Notes under the pieces: model-generated
Database searches by the model: none
What the model saw: only the letters and a program-made list of their open reading frames with translations
What the model was told of the DNA's origin: nothing
In this document: one piece after another, positions 26,094 through 34,492 of the stretch
Layout of the letters: each line of letters begins with the position of its first letter
How positions within the stretch are numbered: position 1 is the first letter of the stretch
DNA from: CATOSP01 sp965197545
GTDB lineage: Bacteria > Chloroflexota > Dehalococcoidia > Lucifugimonadales > UBA3495
Reading direction: 5' to 3'
Length of the DNA stretch: 64,000 nucleotides
Assembly: GCA_965197545.1 (NCBI GenBank)
Contig: CBDANJ010000008.1
Coordinates: 2,232,001-2,296,000, forward strand
Program-made: the position numbers and the translations under genes

Positions 26094-26870
26094 GTGGATG
26101 AAGTGACCGATCAGACGGAGATTCGGCGGTACAAATTTACTGCCGAGCAATACTACAAAATGGCCGAGGTGGGGATCCTCGCCTGGGGAAACCGGGAAGA
26201 ACTGATACGGGGCGTTGTGCTGGACCCAGCGCCCCTGGTCCGAAATCGCTGTCATCCATTGCTGAAGGGTGGAGTAACCCGTTTCCTGAACGAACTCGAG
26301 GGAACGCCGGAGGAATTCGAAGGACGCATACATAAATACACGGCTGAAGAATACCAGGAGATGGGCAAGGCCGGCATCCTGACCAAAGACGACCGGGTGG
26401 AGTTGATCGACGGGGAGATTGTCCAGATGCCGCCAATCGGGAGCTCTCACCAGGAAACCGTCGACACTGTGAACGAGATGTTCGTATTCAGGTTCGCGCC
26501 GGTGGCGCGAGTCCGCATACAAGGGCCCGTACGATTCGCAGACAGCAGTGAACCCGAACCAGACATCATGCTCCTTGAACGTCGCACTGGCTCCTACAGG
26601 TCTAGTCATCCACAGCCCCAGAATGTCTTGCTAGCGGTGGAAGTCTCCGACTCCACACTACGGTCGGACCGGGCCGTCAAAGTCCCCTATTATGCACATT
26701 ACGGCATTCAGGAAGTATGGCTGGTCAACCTGCCGGAAGACACAGTGGACGTGTATCGCAACCCGGAAGGCAGCTCCTACCAGGAGATCACGCGTCTGCA
26801 TCGGGGAGAGACGGTCTCGCCTCTGGCGTTCCCCGATGTGACGCTGGACATAGGAGACTTATTGGGGTAG
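26094..26870 (+). CDS. Uma2-family (DUF820) restriction-endonuclease-like protein with duplicated N terminus
   Basis: A complete Uma2 domain starts near residue 80 (YTAEEYQEMGKAGILTKDDR, VELIDGEIVQMPP). It carries the PD-(D/E)xK-like core SEPEPDIMLLERR, then LLAVEVSDSTLRSDRAVKVP and YGIQEVWLVNLPEDTVDVY. In front, residues 9-42 (YKFTAEQYYKMAEVGILAWG and on) repeat the domain's first helix and strand in diverged form, so part of the domain was duplicated. Uma2 proteins are widespread in Chloroflexota and cyanobacteria and are thought to be nucleases; biological roles are unclear. GTG start at 26094. Confidence 0.8.
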   Translation: MDEVTDQTEIRRYKFTAEQYYKMAEVGILAWGNREELIRGVVLDPAPLVRNRCHPLLKGGVTRFLNELEGTPEEFEGRIHKYTAEEYQEMGKAGILTKDDRVELIDGEIVQMPPIGSSHQETVDTVNEMFVFRFAPVARVRIQGPVRFADSSEPEPDIMLLERRTGSYRSSHPQPQNVLLAVEVSDSTLRSDRAVKVPYYAHYGIQEVWLVNLPEDTVDVYRNPEGSSYQEITRLHRGETVSPLAFPDVTLDIGDLLG

Positions 26871-26915
26871 CAGTTGCCGCCTTCCAATAATTTGAAATGA
26901 GACCCAGGAGTCAAG

Positions 26916-27224
26916 ATGGCGCCCGAACTTAACGCGGAGACCGTAGAGCGCATCGCTGATTTGGCGAAGCGATTGGGATACGGCGGCCCGAAAGCCCAGG
27001 AACAGGTCCTTAAGATTGCACTGGACGATCTCGATGCGAAATCTCCCCCCGCTCGCCCAAAAATGACGCCCGAGGATAAACGGAAGGAAATAGAAAAACT
27101 GAACAAATTAAGCGAGATCGGGAGAAGTTGGAAGGAACGCCATCCCGACCAATATAACGAGAAAAATCCACCTTCGAAAGCGTGGCAAGATGAATTATAC
27201 GACGAGAATGGTCTGCCGAAATGA
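26916..27224 (+). CDS. VapB-like antitoxin
   Basis: A 102-residue protein. The N-terminal part (LNAETVERIADLAKRLGYGG, KAQEQVLKIALDDLD) matches the VapB/PSK transcription-factor-like fold that binds DNA. The C-terminal half is highly charged (about 50-102, Lys/Glu/Asn rich), the part that usually wraps the toxin. Its TGA overlaps the first ATG of the PIN-domain gene, so the pair forms one operon. Confidence 0.78.
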   Translation: MAPELNAETVERIADLAKRLGYGGPKAQEQVLKIALDDLDAKSPPARPKMTPEDKRKEIEKLNKLSEIGRSWKERHPDQYNEKNPPSKAWQDELYDENGLPK

Positions 27225-27625
27225 TGGTGGCTGACACGTCGGCCGTCATGGCGATTCTGTTGGACGAACCAGAGCGCCTCATCCTCAACGAAGCGATGAT
27301 GGAAGACGGTGAAGTGTTGATATCAACGGCCAGCGTCATGGAGCTTCTTGTAGTGACTTTACAAAGAAGCGATGAACTAAGCGATGAACTATATTAAGCG
27401 GCGCTCGAGTTCTTACGCAGCCCCTTTATCCGGTTAGTCCCCTTCGACGAGTCTTCAATGTGGGCAGCGGGTGAAGCGTTTCGGCGTTATGGGAGAGGTC
27501 GTGGAGCAGCGCGCCTGAATTTCGGAGATACTTTCTCCTACGCCCTGGCGGCAACTCGCGGCTTGCCGTTGCTGTTCAAAGGCGACGATTTCACGCTGAC
27601 GGATATCGTCGCAGTTAGACTCTAG
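27221..27625 (+). pseudogene. VapC-type PIN-domain toxin with internal stop
   Basis: One frame of 134 codons reads MVADTSAVMAILLDEPE, then the central region with VMELLVVTL, a 12-bp tandem duplication (AGCGATGAACTA twice), an in-frame TAA, and then the intact PIN C terminus (VPFDESSMWAAGEAFRRYG, LNFGDTFSYALA, PLLFKGDDFTLTDI). The acidic PIN residues (D4, E near VMEL, NFGD, FKGDD) are all present on one side of the stop or the other. The toxin is therefore probably inactivated while the antitoxin stays open. The duplication next to the stop suggests replication slippage. Confidence 0.75.
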
Positions 27626-27681
27626 GCAATCTAGTCGCCGGACCGGTAGACCCCATGGAATAGCCCAGTTCCACCAGAGCC

Positions 27682-29283
27682 CTACCACCCAACGGCGCAG
27701 CCGTCTTTACGCGGCTCCGACGCGCCTCGCAGTACTCCGGTATCCGCGTCACGCTGGATTAGCTGGGCTCCGCCGAACCCACCGGATAGTCCACGCCAGT
27801 AACCGTCGATGGTCCTGGCGTTGTGCCCCCTCTGCTGAAGGTCTCGCACGACATCCTTGGATAGTCCCTCTTCCAGGGCAAGGTCGTGTTCCGTCACGAT
27901 GAACCGTAGGGCGTTCAGAGCCTGTTGCGGGTCCATACCGTGGTCTACCAGGTTGCTGATGACCTGCAAATGTCCCTGAGGCTGCATGAACGCGCCCATA
28001 ACTCCGTAGCAAAGGTACAGTTCGTCGTCCTTGGTGGCCAGGCCGGGAATTATGGTGTGGTAGGGACGCTTTCCCCCAGTCAGTGCGTTGGCGTGTCCCC
28101 GCTCCATGGAGAAGAGACCGCCGCGGTTGTGCAAAACGATGCCCGTTCCCGGTACGACCAGGCCGGAACCGAAGTTCGAGTAGATGCTGTAGATGAAAGA
28201 ACAGGCGTTGCCTTCCTCATCCACCGCGCTAATGTAGACAGTGTCGCTTCCCCCGTGAACCTTGCCGTAGGGTACGGTCGCCATAGCCCTCTGCGGGTCG
28301 ATCAGGTCGCGGCGTTGCCCGGCGAAATCCTTCGAAAGAAGCTCTTCGGTTGGGACCCAGGATCGGCCTGGATCGGCCACGTATTGAAAGGCGTCGGCAA
28401 AGGCAAGCCGCATGGCCTCGATCAGGTGGTGATAAGTATCGGGGGTCTGCGCTCCCATCGCCGCGATGTCGAAGCCCTCGATGATATTCAATGCTTCAAG
28501 GGCTGCCACTCCCTGGCCGTTGGGCGGACATTCCCAGCACTTGACCCCCCGGTAGTCGATGGATATGGGTTCCTCCCAGTCCGACGTATGGCTGGACAGG
28601 TCGTCCGTCTCCATGCAACCGCCCTGCTCCTGGATGAAGGCGGCCATCTTCGCCGAGATATCTCCGGTGTAAAACGCCTCCGAGCCGCCCTCGGCAATCG
28701 TCTGCAGCGTTCGGGCCAGGGTGGGGATGCGCATCATCTCGCCGTGTTTGGGCGCGCGCCCGTTCAACAACATCTCTTGTCCCGAGGGCAACCGGCCCAG
28801 CTTCTCCTCTTGTCCGGACCACTGGAACGCGATGATGTCCGACACGGGAAATCCTTCGTCAGCGTATTTGATCGCGGGTTCCAACAGCGTGGACAGGGGC
28901 ATAGTGCCGCACTCTTCCAGCAGGGTTTCCCAACCGTGTACCGCTCCAGGGACCGTGACCGAATGGACCCCGCTCTGAGGCATGGTCCGGTGTCCCTCGG
29001 CCTCCAGAGAATCGATAGTCTGGCCCATAGGAGATCGACCGCTGCCATTGATCGCCCGGACCGACTTCTCCCGGTTGTTCCAGACCAGGGCAAACATATC
29101 CCCGCCAACCCCGGTGGATACCGGCTCCACCACATTTAGCACGGCGGCGCTGGCGATGGCCGCATCGACGGCGTTCCCTCCCTGCATTAGGACGCGCATT
29201 CCCGCAACCGCGGCCAACGGTTGACTGGTAGCCACCATCCCGTGTTTTGCCAGGACTGTAGAACGCCGTGAATCAAAGTACAT
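27682..29283 (-). CDS. Gamma-glutamyltransferase family protein
   Basis: A 533-residue Ntn-hydrolase of the GGT family, normally cleaved into two subunits. The N-terminal part has GMVATSQPLAAVAGMRVLMQ and GGNAVDAAIAS. The nucleophile Thr probably lies in GGSDTVYISAVDEEGN, the place where autocleavage occurs. The tail has GGFGGAQLIQ. No signal peptide, so it is probably a cytoplasmic GGT-like hydrolase or acylase. I chose the ATG at 29281-29283, because a longer frame reaches back through a dispersed palindromic repeat (translated NPPFPKG) that is plainly not protein-coding. Confidence 0.9.
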   Translation of the reverse strand: MYFDSRRSTVLAKHGMVATSQPLAAVAGMRVLMQGGNAVDAAIASAAVLNVVEPVSTGVGGDMFALVWNNREKSVRAINGSGRSPMGQTIDSLEAEGHRTMPQSGVHSVTVPGAVHGWETLLEECGTMPLSTLLEPAIKYADEGFPVSDIIAFQWSGQEEKLGRLPSGQEMLLNGRAPKHGEMMRIPTLARTLQTIAEGGSEAFYTGDISAKMAAFIQEQGGCMETDDLSSHTSDWEEPISIDYRGVKCWECPPNGQGVAALEALNIIEGFDIAAMGAQTPDTYHHLIEAMRLAFADAFQYVADPGRSWVPTEELLSKDFAGQRRDLIDPQRAMATVPYGKVHGGSDTVYISAVDEEGNACSFIYSIYSNFGSGLVVPGTGIVLHNRGGLFSMERGHANALTGGKRPYHTIIPGLATKDDELYLCYGVMGAFMQPQGHLQVISNLVDHGMDPQQALNALRFIVTEHDLALEEGLSKDVVRDLQQRGHNARTIDGYWRGLSGGFGGAQLIQRDADTGVLRGASEPRKDGCAVGW

Positions 29284-29430
29284 TTCAGCCTTACTCCGGT
29301 GGCCGTTATTGGGAAGGAAAGCCCTCCTTTCCGTGCGGCGGTATTGTAACATGGTGCGATTTGTTAGGGTCTCCCGTCTCGTGCCGAAGAGGGCTGCGGG
29401 GTCCTTCGATTTTTGTCGATAAGACCATTC

Positions 29431-29467
29431 TCTCCCTTTCGGAAAAGGGGGGTTAAGGGGGATTTCC
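29431..29467. repeat. Dispersed C5T3/A3G5 palindromic repeat, copy 2
   Basis: A TCCCTTT/AAAAGGGG hairpin followed by TTAAGGGGGATTTC. It lies between the divergent GGT and peroxiredoxin genes. Confidence 0.65.
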
Positions 29468-29639
29468 CGGTGCGGTACTGATTGGCGGCACTTGCAATCA
29501 ATAGACCCTCCCAGAGGCTGCGTCCATGTCCCGAAATCGCGCCGCTGTGTTAAGATACCCTCGACCCCGCGCCCGAGCGTGGAGGACTGCTGCGACACCC
29601 CAACTCGGACCGGTGGTTATATTTTTGGGAGGGACTTAT

Positions 29640-30110
29640 ATGGCTGCTGAAGTAGGACAGAACGCGCCTGACTTTACCCTTTACGACGCCGACCGCCAGC
29701 CCCAAACCCTGAGCAGTTTCCAGGGTAAGAACGTTGTCCTGGCGTTCTATCCCGGCGCATTCACGGGTGTCTGCACCACTGAAATGTGTACATTCCGAGA
29801 CCAGATGGACCAATTCAACTCGCTGGACGCCCAGGTATTGGGTATTAGTGTGGACGGGGCGTTTTCCCAGAAAGTCTTCAGCGACCAGAACAACTTGAAC
29901 TTCCCGCTGCTGAGCGACTTCGCTCGCCAGGTCGTCAACCTGTATGACGTCGCGTTGGACAATTTCGCCGGAATGGACGGCTACACGGCTTCCAAACGGG
30001 CCGTGGTGGTCGTGGATAAGGGAGGCGTAATCCGTTACAAGTGGATCGGCCCGAACCCCGGGGTCGAGCCCGACTACGACGAGGTCAAGCAGGCCATTTC
30101 CGGACTCTAA
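29640..30110 (+). CDS. Peroxiredoxin (AhpE/BCP-like, AhpC/TSA family)
   Basis: A 156-residue thioredoxin-fold peroxidase. The active site is FYPGAFTGVCTTEMCTFRDQ, with the peroxidatic Cys in the first TGVC and a second Cys five residues later, as in the 1-Cys/atypical 2-Cys BCP-AhpE group. It reduces hydroperoxides using thiol partners in the cytosol. I take the ATG at 29640, which follows a GGGAGGG site; 38 codons upstream in the same frame have no family similarity. It is convergent with the nucleoside hydrolase. Confidence 0.92.
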   Translation: MAAEVGQNAPDFTLYDADRQPQTLSSFQGKNVVLAFYPGAFTGVCTTEMCTFRDQMDQFNSLDAQVLGISVDGAFSQKVFSDQNNLNFPLLSDFARQVVNLYDVALDNFAGMDGYTASKRAVVVVDKGGVIRYKWIGPNPGVEPDYDEVKQAISGL

Positions 30111-30136
30111 CCTATGGTCTCTGCTGCAAGTAACCT

Positions 30137-31108
30137 TTAGGCTCTTCCGAGACCGGCGACCCTCCGGGTGAACATCTCGGACAGCCGATCGCCGTCAACT
30201 TCGACACACACCTTCGCATTAGCGCGGTGGCCACCCGGCGCAGGCTGGTGGGCCACCGTTTGGCCTCTGGTGACAGGGCTCATCGTCTCGATCTCAACGA
30301 AGTAGTCGTTGTGGACAAACAATTCCGGGGCTATGGCGTAGGCCACAGCGGGCATGTCGTTGTAGCGCACACCTCCAGACTCCGGCAACAACCCCCGGCT
30401 GACGTATGACCTCTGTAGGAACCTGGTCGCGCCGCACAGCAACCGGGCCGAAGGGGTATCAGCCTCCGCTATGCGTTCCAGTTGGAGTTCGCTGATGGTC
30501 ACCAGGTTGCACACGTCGAGCCCCACCTGCGCCAGGGAGGCACCCGAGGCGTACACGATAGCCGCCGCCTCTGGGTCTTCATAAAGGTTAGCCGAGGCCA
30601 CCGGCGATACATTTCCCGGGACTAAGACAGCTCCGCCCATTACGACCACTTCCGCGATGGATTCGGCCAATCTCGGCTCGATGCTTATCGCCAGCGCCAG
30701 GTTAGTCAGCCTCCCCAGCGCCAAGAAAGTGATCTCCCCCGGGCTTGCCATAACCCTCTCGATGATCTCCACCGCCGCTTGACGCCCCTCCACACGGGGC
30801 TGACCTTCGGGAGGCAACGGGATGCCGCTGTCTCCCAGTGCGTCCTGTCCGTGAATATGCGAGGCCCATCCCTCGTTTGGGGGACGCAGAAGGGGTTTGC
30901 CCACACCCTGGTAGATAGGAATGTCGGCGCGTCCCGCGGCGTACAGGATTCTGCGGGCGTTGTCCGTCGAAGCCTCCACCGGACCGTTGCCGTAAACCGT
31001 CGTTAGCGCCTCTACCGACAATTCGGGGCTGGCGAGGGCCAGGAATATGGCCGCGGCATCGTCCACGCCGGGGTCTGTATCAATGATCACTCGCTTCATG
31101 GCACTCAC
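30137..31108 (-). CDS. Inosine-uridine preferring nucleoside hydrolase family
   Basis: A 323-residue protein with the calcium-binding aspartate cluster IIDTDPGVDDAAAIFLAL near the N terminus. Further along are EITFLALGRLTNLALAI, VVMGGAVLVPGNVSP with SANLYEDPEAA, and the later Asp in RYNDMPAVAYA. The family hydrolyses ribonucleosides to base and ribose in salvage. The C terminus has GGHRANAKVCVEVDGDRL, as in known members. Isolated transcription unit on the minus strand. Confidence 0.92.
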   Translation of the reverse strand: MSAMKRVIIDTDPGVDDAAAIFLALASPELSVEALTTVYGNGPVEASTDNARRILYAAGRADIPIYQGVGKPLLRPPNEGWASHIHGQDALGDSGIPLPPEGQPRVEGRQAAVEIIERVMASPGEITFLALGRLTNLALAISIEPRLAESIAEVVVMGGAVLVPGNVSPVASANLYEDPEAAAIVYASGASLAQVGLDVCNLVTISELQLERIAEADTPSARLLCGATRFLQRSYVSRGLLPESGGVRYNDMPAVAYAIAPELFVHNDYFVEIETMSPVTRGQTVAHQPAPGGHRANAKVCVEVDGDRLSEMFTRRVAGLGRA

Positions 31109-31271
31109 CTAATCGAGAAAGCTGAGGTTTGAAGAATTGGCCGGGATCAGAGAATTGCGAAACTCCCCAAGAGAGTAGCAGACGGACAGAAGACCCTTTG
31201 ACCGAAAAGCTCCAACAGAGGAAAATATAAGCAGTTACCCCATCAGCCCGACCCGGACCGGAGGAAAACAG

Positions 31272-31517
31272 ATGGACATCTACCAGTTGGACTACGTCCT
31301 TCACGAACCCGAGGAGAGCGAAGGCTGGATGTATTTGGCCGAGGCCCCGGCCCTGCAGGGCTGCATGGCCTGGGGAAACACCCCGGTAGAGACAGTGGAA
31401 AGCCTTCTTGCCGTCGCCAGGGCCCTGATCCAGTCTCGTAAGGAACGGGGAGACCCCCTGCCGCCGGAGGTAACTCCCCGGCACATCCGCGAGGGTAGCC
31501 TCACAGTAACCGCGTGA
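31272..31517 (+). CDS. hicB: HicB-like antitoxin
   Basis: An 81-residue partial RNase-H fold: YQLDYVLHEPEESEGWMYLA, PALQGCMAWGNTPVETVESL, and a short C terminus without an evident DNA-binding domain. A GGAGG site is 8 nt upstream. It overlaps hicA by 4 nt. Autoregulation is expected for HicB families, but no operator is recognised. Confidence 0.82.
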   Translation: MDIYQLDYVLHEPEESEGWMYLAEAPALQGCMAWGNTPVETVESLLAVARALIQSRKERGDPLPPEVTPRHIREGSLTVTA

Positions 31518-31723
31518 CCTACCGCGAGCTGCGCAGGAAGCTTGAACGTCTGGGCTGCAGATTCGAACGCCAGGCCGACGGCTCCCACGAAATGTGGCTC
31601 AACCCCGTCAACGGGCGTCAGACACCCATCCCCAGGCACGGCAATCGAGATCTGGCCACCGGAACCCTTCACCGAATCAGGCGAAACCTCGGCATCACCA
31701 GGTCCGACTTCGACGGGGCATAG
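31514..31723 (+). CDS. hicA: HicA-type mRNA interferase toxin
   Basis: A 69-residue toxin starting with GTG within the hicB stop. YRELRRKLERLGCRFERQAD leads to GSHEMWLNP, which keeps the catalytic His of the GSHxxW motif, and ends IPRHGNRDLATGTLHRIRRN. Unlike the HicA at 23947 it has the full active-site signature and looks functional. Confidence 0.88.
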   Translation: MTYRELRRKLERLGCRFERQADGSHEMWLNPVNGRQTPIPRHGNRDLATGTLHRIRRNLGITRSDFDGA

Positions 31724-31819
31724 ACCAAGAGAACGCCATAAAACGCAAGGCGCGCAAGGGAGTATTGCAATTCTCCGGGCTCTGGGTCCAGGGCTTTTTG
31801 ATGGGAATTACATGCGATT

Positions 31820-32197
31820 TTACCCAAACTTGTCTTTGGCGCCTTCGTCGTTAGCAGCCTTTATTGCAAAGATACCTACAAGTGATCCAGAGAAATTCAA
31901 TACCACTACAAACCCGAGCTCTAACCAAGCCAAACCGGAATAATAGAACACATCATGAGCAAACCCTATGTAGTACATTGCTATAAGTCCAGCAGACAAC
32001 AAGCACCCCAGCCCTATCGACACACGAAACCTGTCAGCAGGTGCAATCCAAGACGCGAAGACAACCACGCCGAGGGGATTGATAAAGGCAAGGGCTAACC
32101 GTTCTAACATCTCGGGAGGAATGCACCGCATAAACCGCAGAGGGTTATTGACGGTTGAGCCAGGGGACGGGCAACCGACTGTACCTAGCAAAACCAA
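31820..32197 (-). CDS. Small membrane protein of unknown function
   Basis: Up to 125 residues with three or four hydrophobic segments (PLGVVVFASWIA, GLGCLLSAGLIAMYYIG, ELGFVVVLNFSGSLVGIFAI). A start at the internal Met before RCIPPEMLERL is more natural than the upstream one, giving about 103 residues. Base composition is lower in GC than its neighbours. I recognise no family. It lies alone, facing hicA. Confidence 0.45.
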   Translation of the reverse strand: MVLLGTVGCPSPGSTVNNPLRFMRCIPPEMLERLALAFINPLGVVVFASWIAPADRFRVSIGLGCLLSAGLIAMYYIGFAHDVFYYSGLAWLELGFVVVLNFSGSLVGIFAIKAANDEGAKDKFG

Positions 32198-32304
32198 CCA
32201 ATGAACCGGGAAGTTTACCAGGATCGTGATGAGAATCCCTATTGGGATGAAACCTAACTAACGAAACCAATAAATCCAACTTCGTTCCGAATCTCCCCTC
32301 AATC

Positions 32305-32338
32305 AGAGGGCGGGTCGGCGAACGCTGACCCGCCCTCT
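32305..32338. terminator. Strong terminator hairpin
   Basis: A 12-bp perfect stem AGAGGGCGGGTC/GACCCGCCCTCT followed by TT on the plus strand. It separates the 31.3-32.2 kb genes from the HAD gene. The U-tract is short, so it may work weakly in either direction. Confidence 0.7.
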
Positions 32339-32459
32339 TTACCGAGTATTAGCGTCGTTTCCGGGATTATATCAATTGACAACCCCATCACCCGCCGGTA
32401 TCCTGCCACTGCCTCCAATCCCTCTTGGGACTCCAGGCTATGGATTAAGGAGTGTTGAT

Positions 32460-33179
32460 ATGGACATATCCAACGTCAAAGCATGTATCTTCGACGTATT
32501 CGGCACTGTCGTAGACTGGCGCACCTCTATCATCAGGCAGGCGCGCCAATTCGGCAAGGACAACGAAGTGGAGGCCGATTGGGAAGCCTTCGCCGAAGCC
32601 TGGCGCGGCAAATACGGCCCTTACATGAACAAGGTTAGGACCGGGGAGCTTCCCTGGACCAACCTGGACCGCCTCCACCGGATGTCTCTGGACGTCGTGC
32701 TGGAAGAGTTCCACATCGAAGGGATCAGCGAGGAGGTCAAGGACGAGTTCAACAAGGCTTGGCATCACCTGGACCCGTGGCCGGACACGGTCCCCGGCCT
32801 GTACAGGCTGAAGAGGAAATTCATCCTCTCTCCGATGTCCAACGGAAACATCGCCCTCATGACCAACATGGCGAAGAACGGCGGGATGCCCTGGGACTGC
32901 ATCCTGGGCGCCGAGGTTGCCAGGCACTACAAGCCCGACCCGGAGAGCTACCAGACGGCTTGCGACCTGCTGATGTTGGACCCATCGGAGGTGATGATGG
33001 TCGCCGCTCACCAGGGCGACTTGCTCAACGCCCAGAAGGTGGGGCTGCCTTCGGCATTCGTCCCCCGTCCCATGGAACGCGGCCCAAACCCCGCAGTGCC
33101 GCCCGACCCTACGCCAGACCCATCCTTCGCCATCGTGGCCAGGGACTTCGTGGACTTGGCAGACCAGCTAGGGTCGTAA
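32460..33179 (+). CDS. HAD-superfamily type II haloacid dehalogenase-like hydrolase
   Basis: A 239-residue HAD protein. Motif I is IFDVFGTVVDWRTSI (nucleophile Asp), motif II SNGN, motif III ARHYKPDPESY (Lys), and VAAHQGDLLNAQKVGL replaces motif IV. The sequence fits L-2-haloacid dehalogenases, which hydrolyse haloalkanoates to hydroxy acids. The ATG at 32460 has an AAGGAG site; an upstream frame extension lacks one. It is 22 nt before the luciferase-like gene, probably one operon. Confidence 0.88.
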   Translation: MDISNVKACIFDVFGTVVDWRTSIIRQARQFGKDNEVEADWEAFAEAWRGKYGPYMNKVRTGELPWTNLDRLHRMSLDVVLEEFHIEGISEEVKDEFNKAWHHLDPWPDTVPGLYRLKRKFILSPMSNGNIALMTNMAKNGGMPWDCILGAEVARHYKPDPESYQTACDLLMLDPSEVMMVAAHQGDLLNAQKVGLPSAFVPRPMERGPNPAVPPDPTPDPSFAIVARDFVDLADQLGS

Positions 33180-33201
33180 GTTTCACCTAAGAGGACTTGA
33201 C

Positions 33202-34197
33202 ATGGCGCGGTTGAGCATCAGAATCGGCAACGACCCTGAGCTTGGGGCCGGGGACTTTCGTTCCCTGGCCCTCATGGCCGAGGAGCGCGGCTACGAGACG
33301 CTGTGGATGACCGAGGGCTCCGGCGGAAGGGACACCATAACCCAGCTCACCGCCATCGCTTGCGCCACCTCCCGGATCAACGTCGCCCCCGGCATCCTGC
33401 CCATCTTTGGCCGGACCCCGATGATGACAGCCATGTCAGCGGCTGGACTGGCTGCGGTCTCCGAGGGACGGTTCATCCTGGGCCTCGGCGTGGGCAATAG
33501 ACACGCCGTAGAGTCCGCGCATGGCGTCCCATACCGTAGGCCCCTAGACCGGCTGCGGGAGACCATCTCCATTTCCCGGCGATTGCTAACAGGCGAAACC
33601 GTGGACCACCAGGGCCGCGAATTCGAGATGGAGGGAGCCTGCCTAGGCGAAGTCATCCCAGACGAGCCGGTGCCGATATACATCGCCGCGCTGGGGCCGC
33701 GGATGCTGGAGTTGGCCGGAGAGATGGCCGACGGCGTCCTGCTAAGTTGGACTGGCGGCGATCATCTGGAGCAGTCAATCGAACGGGTATACGCCGGAGC
33801 CAAGCGGGCCGGACGAGACCCTTCTGAAATCGACATCGCCGGTTATGTGCGCGTGGCGGTTGTGGACGATCTCCAGGCAGCCGTATCCGGCCTACGGCGT
33901 CAAATATCACGCTACACTCGCAATCCCTATTACCGGGCTTTCTTCAGGCAATGCGGTTACGACCAAGAGATCGCCGCCATAGAACAAGCATTTGCCCGGG
34001 GAGACGCCGGCGCGGCGGCCGAGGCGGTCAGCCCGGAGATGCAGAGGGCGTTGGCAGTTATAGGGACTCCAGGCGAGTGCAGGGAACAACTGGAAGCGAT
34101 GCGGTCAAAGGGTCTACAGCAGCCCGTCGTGGCCCCTTTCCCCGTAGGCGATAGCTTGGCGTCCCACGAAAGAGCCATCGCCGCGTTTGGCGGATGA
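33202..34197 (+). CDS. LLM-class flavin/F420-dependent oxidoreductase
   Basis: A 331-residue TIM-barrel oxidoreductase of the bacterial luciferase-like family: ERGYETLWMTEGSGGRDTIT, SRINVAPGILPIFGRTPMM, GRFILGLGVGNRHAVE, and VPIYIAALGPRMLELAGEMA. These segments resemble F420-dependent members such as methylenetetrahydromethanopterin reductase-like enzymes. F420 use would agree with the deazaflavin-type gene at 16774. Follows the HAD gene and may share a transcript. Confidence 0.9.
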   Translation: MARLSIRIGNDPELGAGDFRSLALMAEERGYETLWMTEGSGGRDTITQLTAIACATSRINVAPGILPIFGRTPMMTAMSAAGLAAVSEGRFILGLGVGNRHAVESAHGVPYRRPLDRLRETISISRRLLTGETVDHQGREFEMEGACLGEVIPDEPVPIYIAALGPRMLELAGEMADGVLLSWTGGDHLEQSIERVYAGAKRAGRDPSEIDIAGYVRVAVVDDLQAAVSGLRRQISRYTRNPYYRAFFRQCGYDQEIAAIEQAFARGDAGAAAEAVSPEMQRALAVIGTPGECREQLEAMRSKGLQQPVVAPFPVGDSLASHERAIAAFGG

Positions 34198-34492
34198 TGC
34201 GATTGTCCTCAACATTTGAGCGTAATCCGCGTCTCCCGAAGTTGAGAACTCCCCGCTCGCGGACCGAGACTAGACGGGATAGCAAATGGCAAGCGTAAGT
34301 CATTGCACCGGTACGAATCTAAAACACGCCTACTCCACAGTGATACAATCCAGTGGATGCCCGATTAAATTCGGGCCGGGCTACACGCAGCCCTGACGTA
34401 CTCGTCACTCGATGGCCAGATACCCCGATTTGATTACAAGATGATTCGAAAGTTGGCCAATTAGGGTACGTTCAGGATTTGGGTGGGGTTGG

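Noticed and set aside
27925..29139. 404-codon open frame on the plus strand
   Set aside because: It is fully antisense to the gamma-glutamyltransferase and has no domain; an antisense open frame is common in GC-rich codon-biased DNA.
29284..29598. N-terminal extension of the gamma-glutamyltransferase
   Set aside because: The extension translates a dispersed palindromic repeat (NPPFPKG) and intergenic DNA; the family start fits the ATG at 29281-29283.
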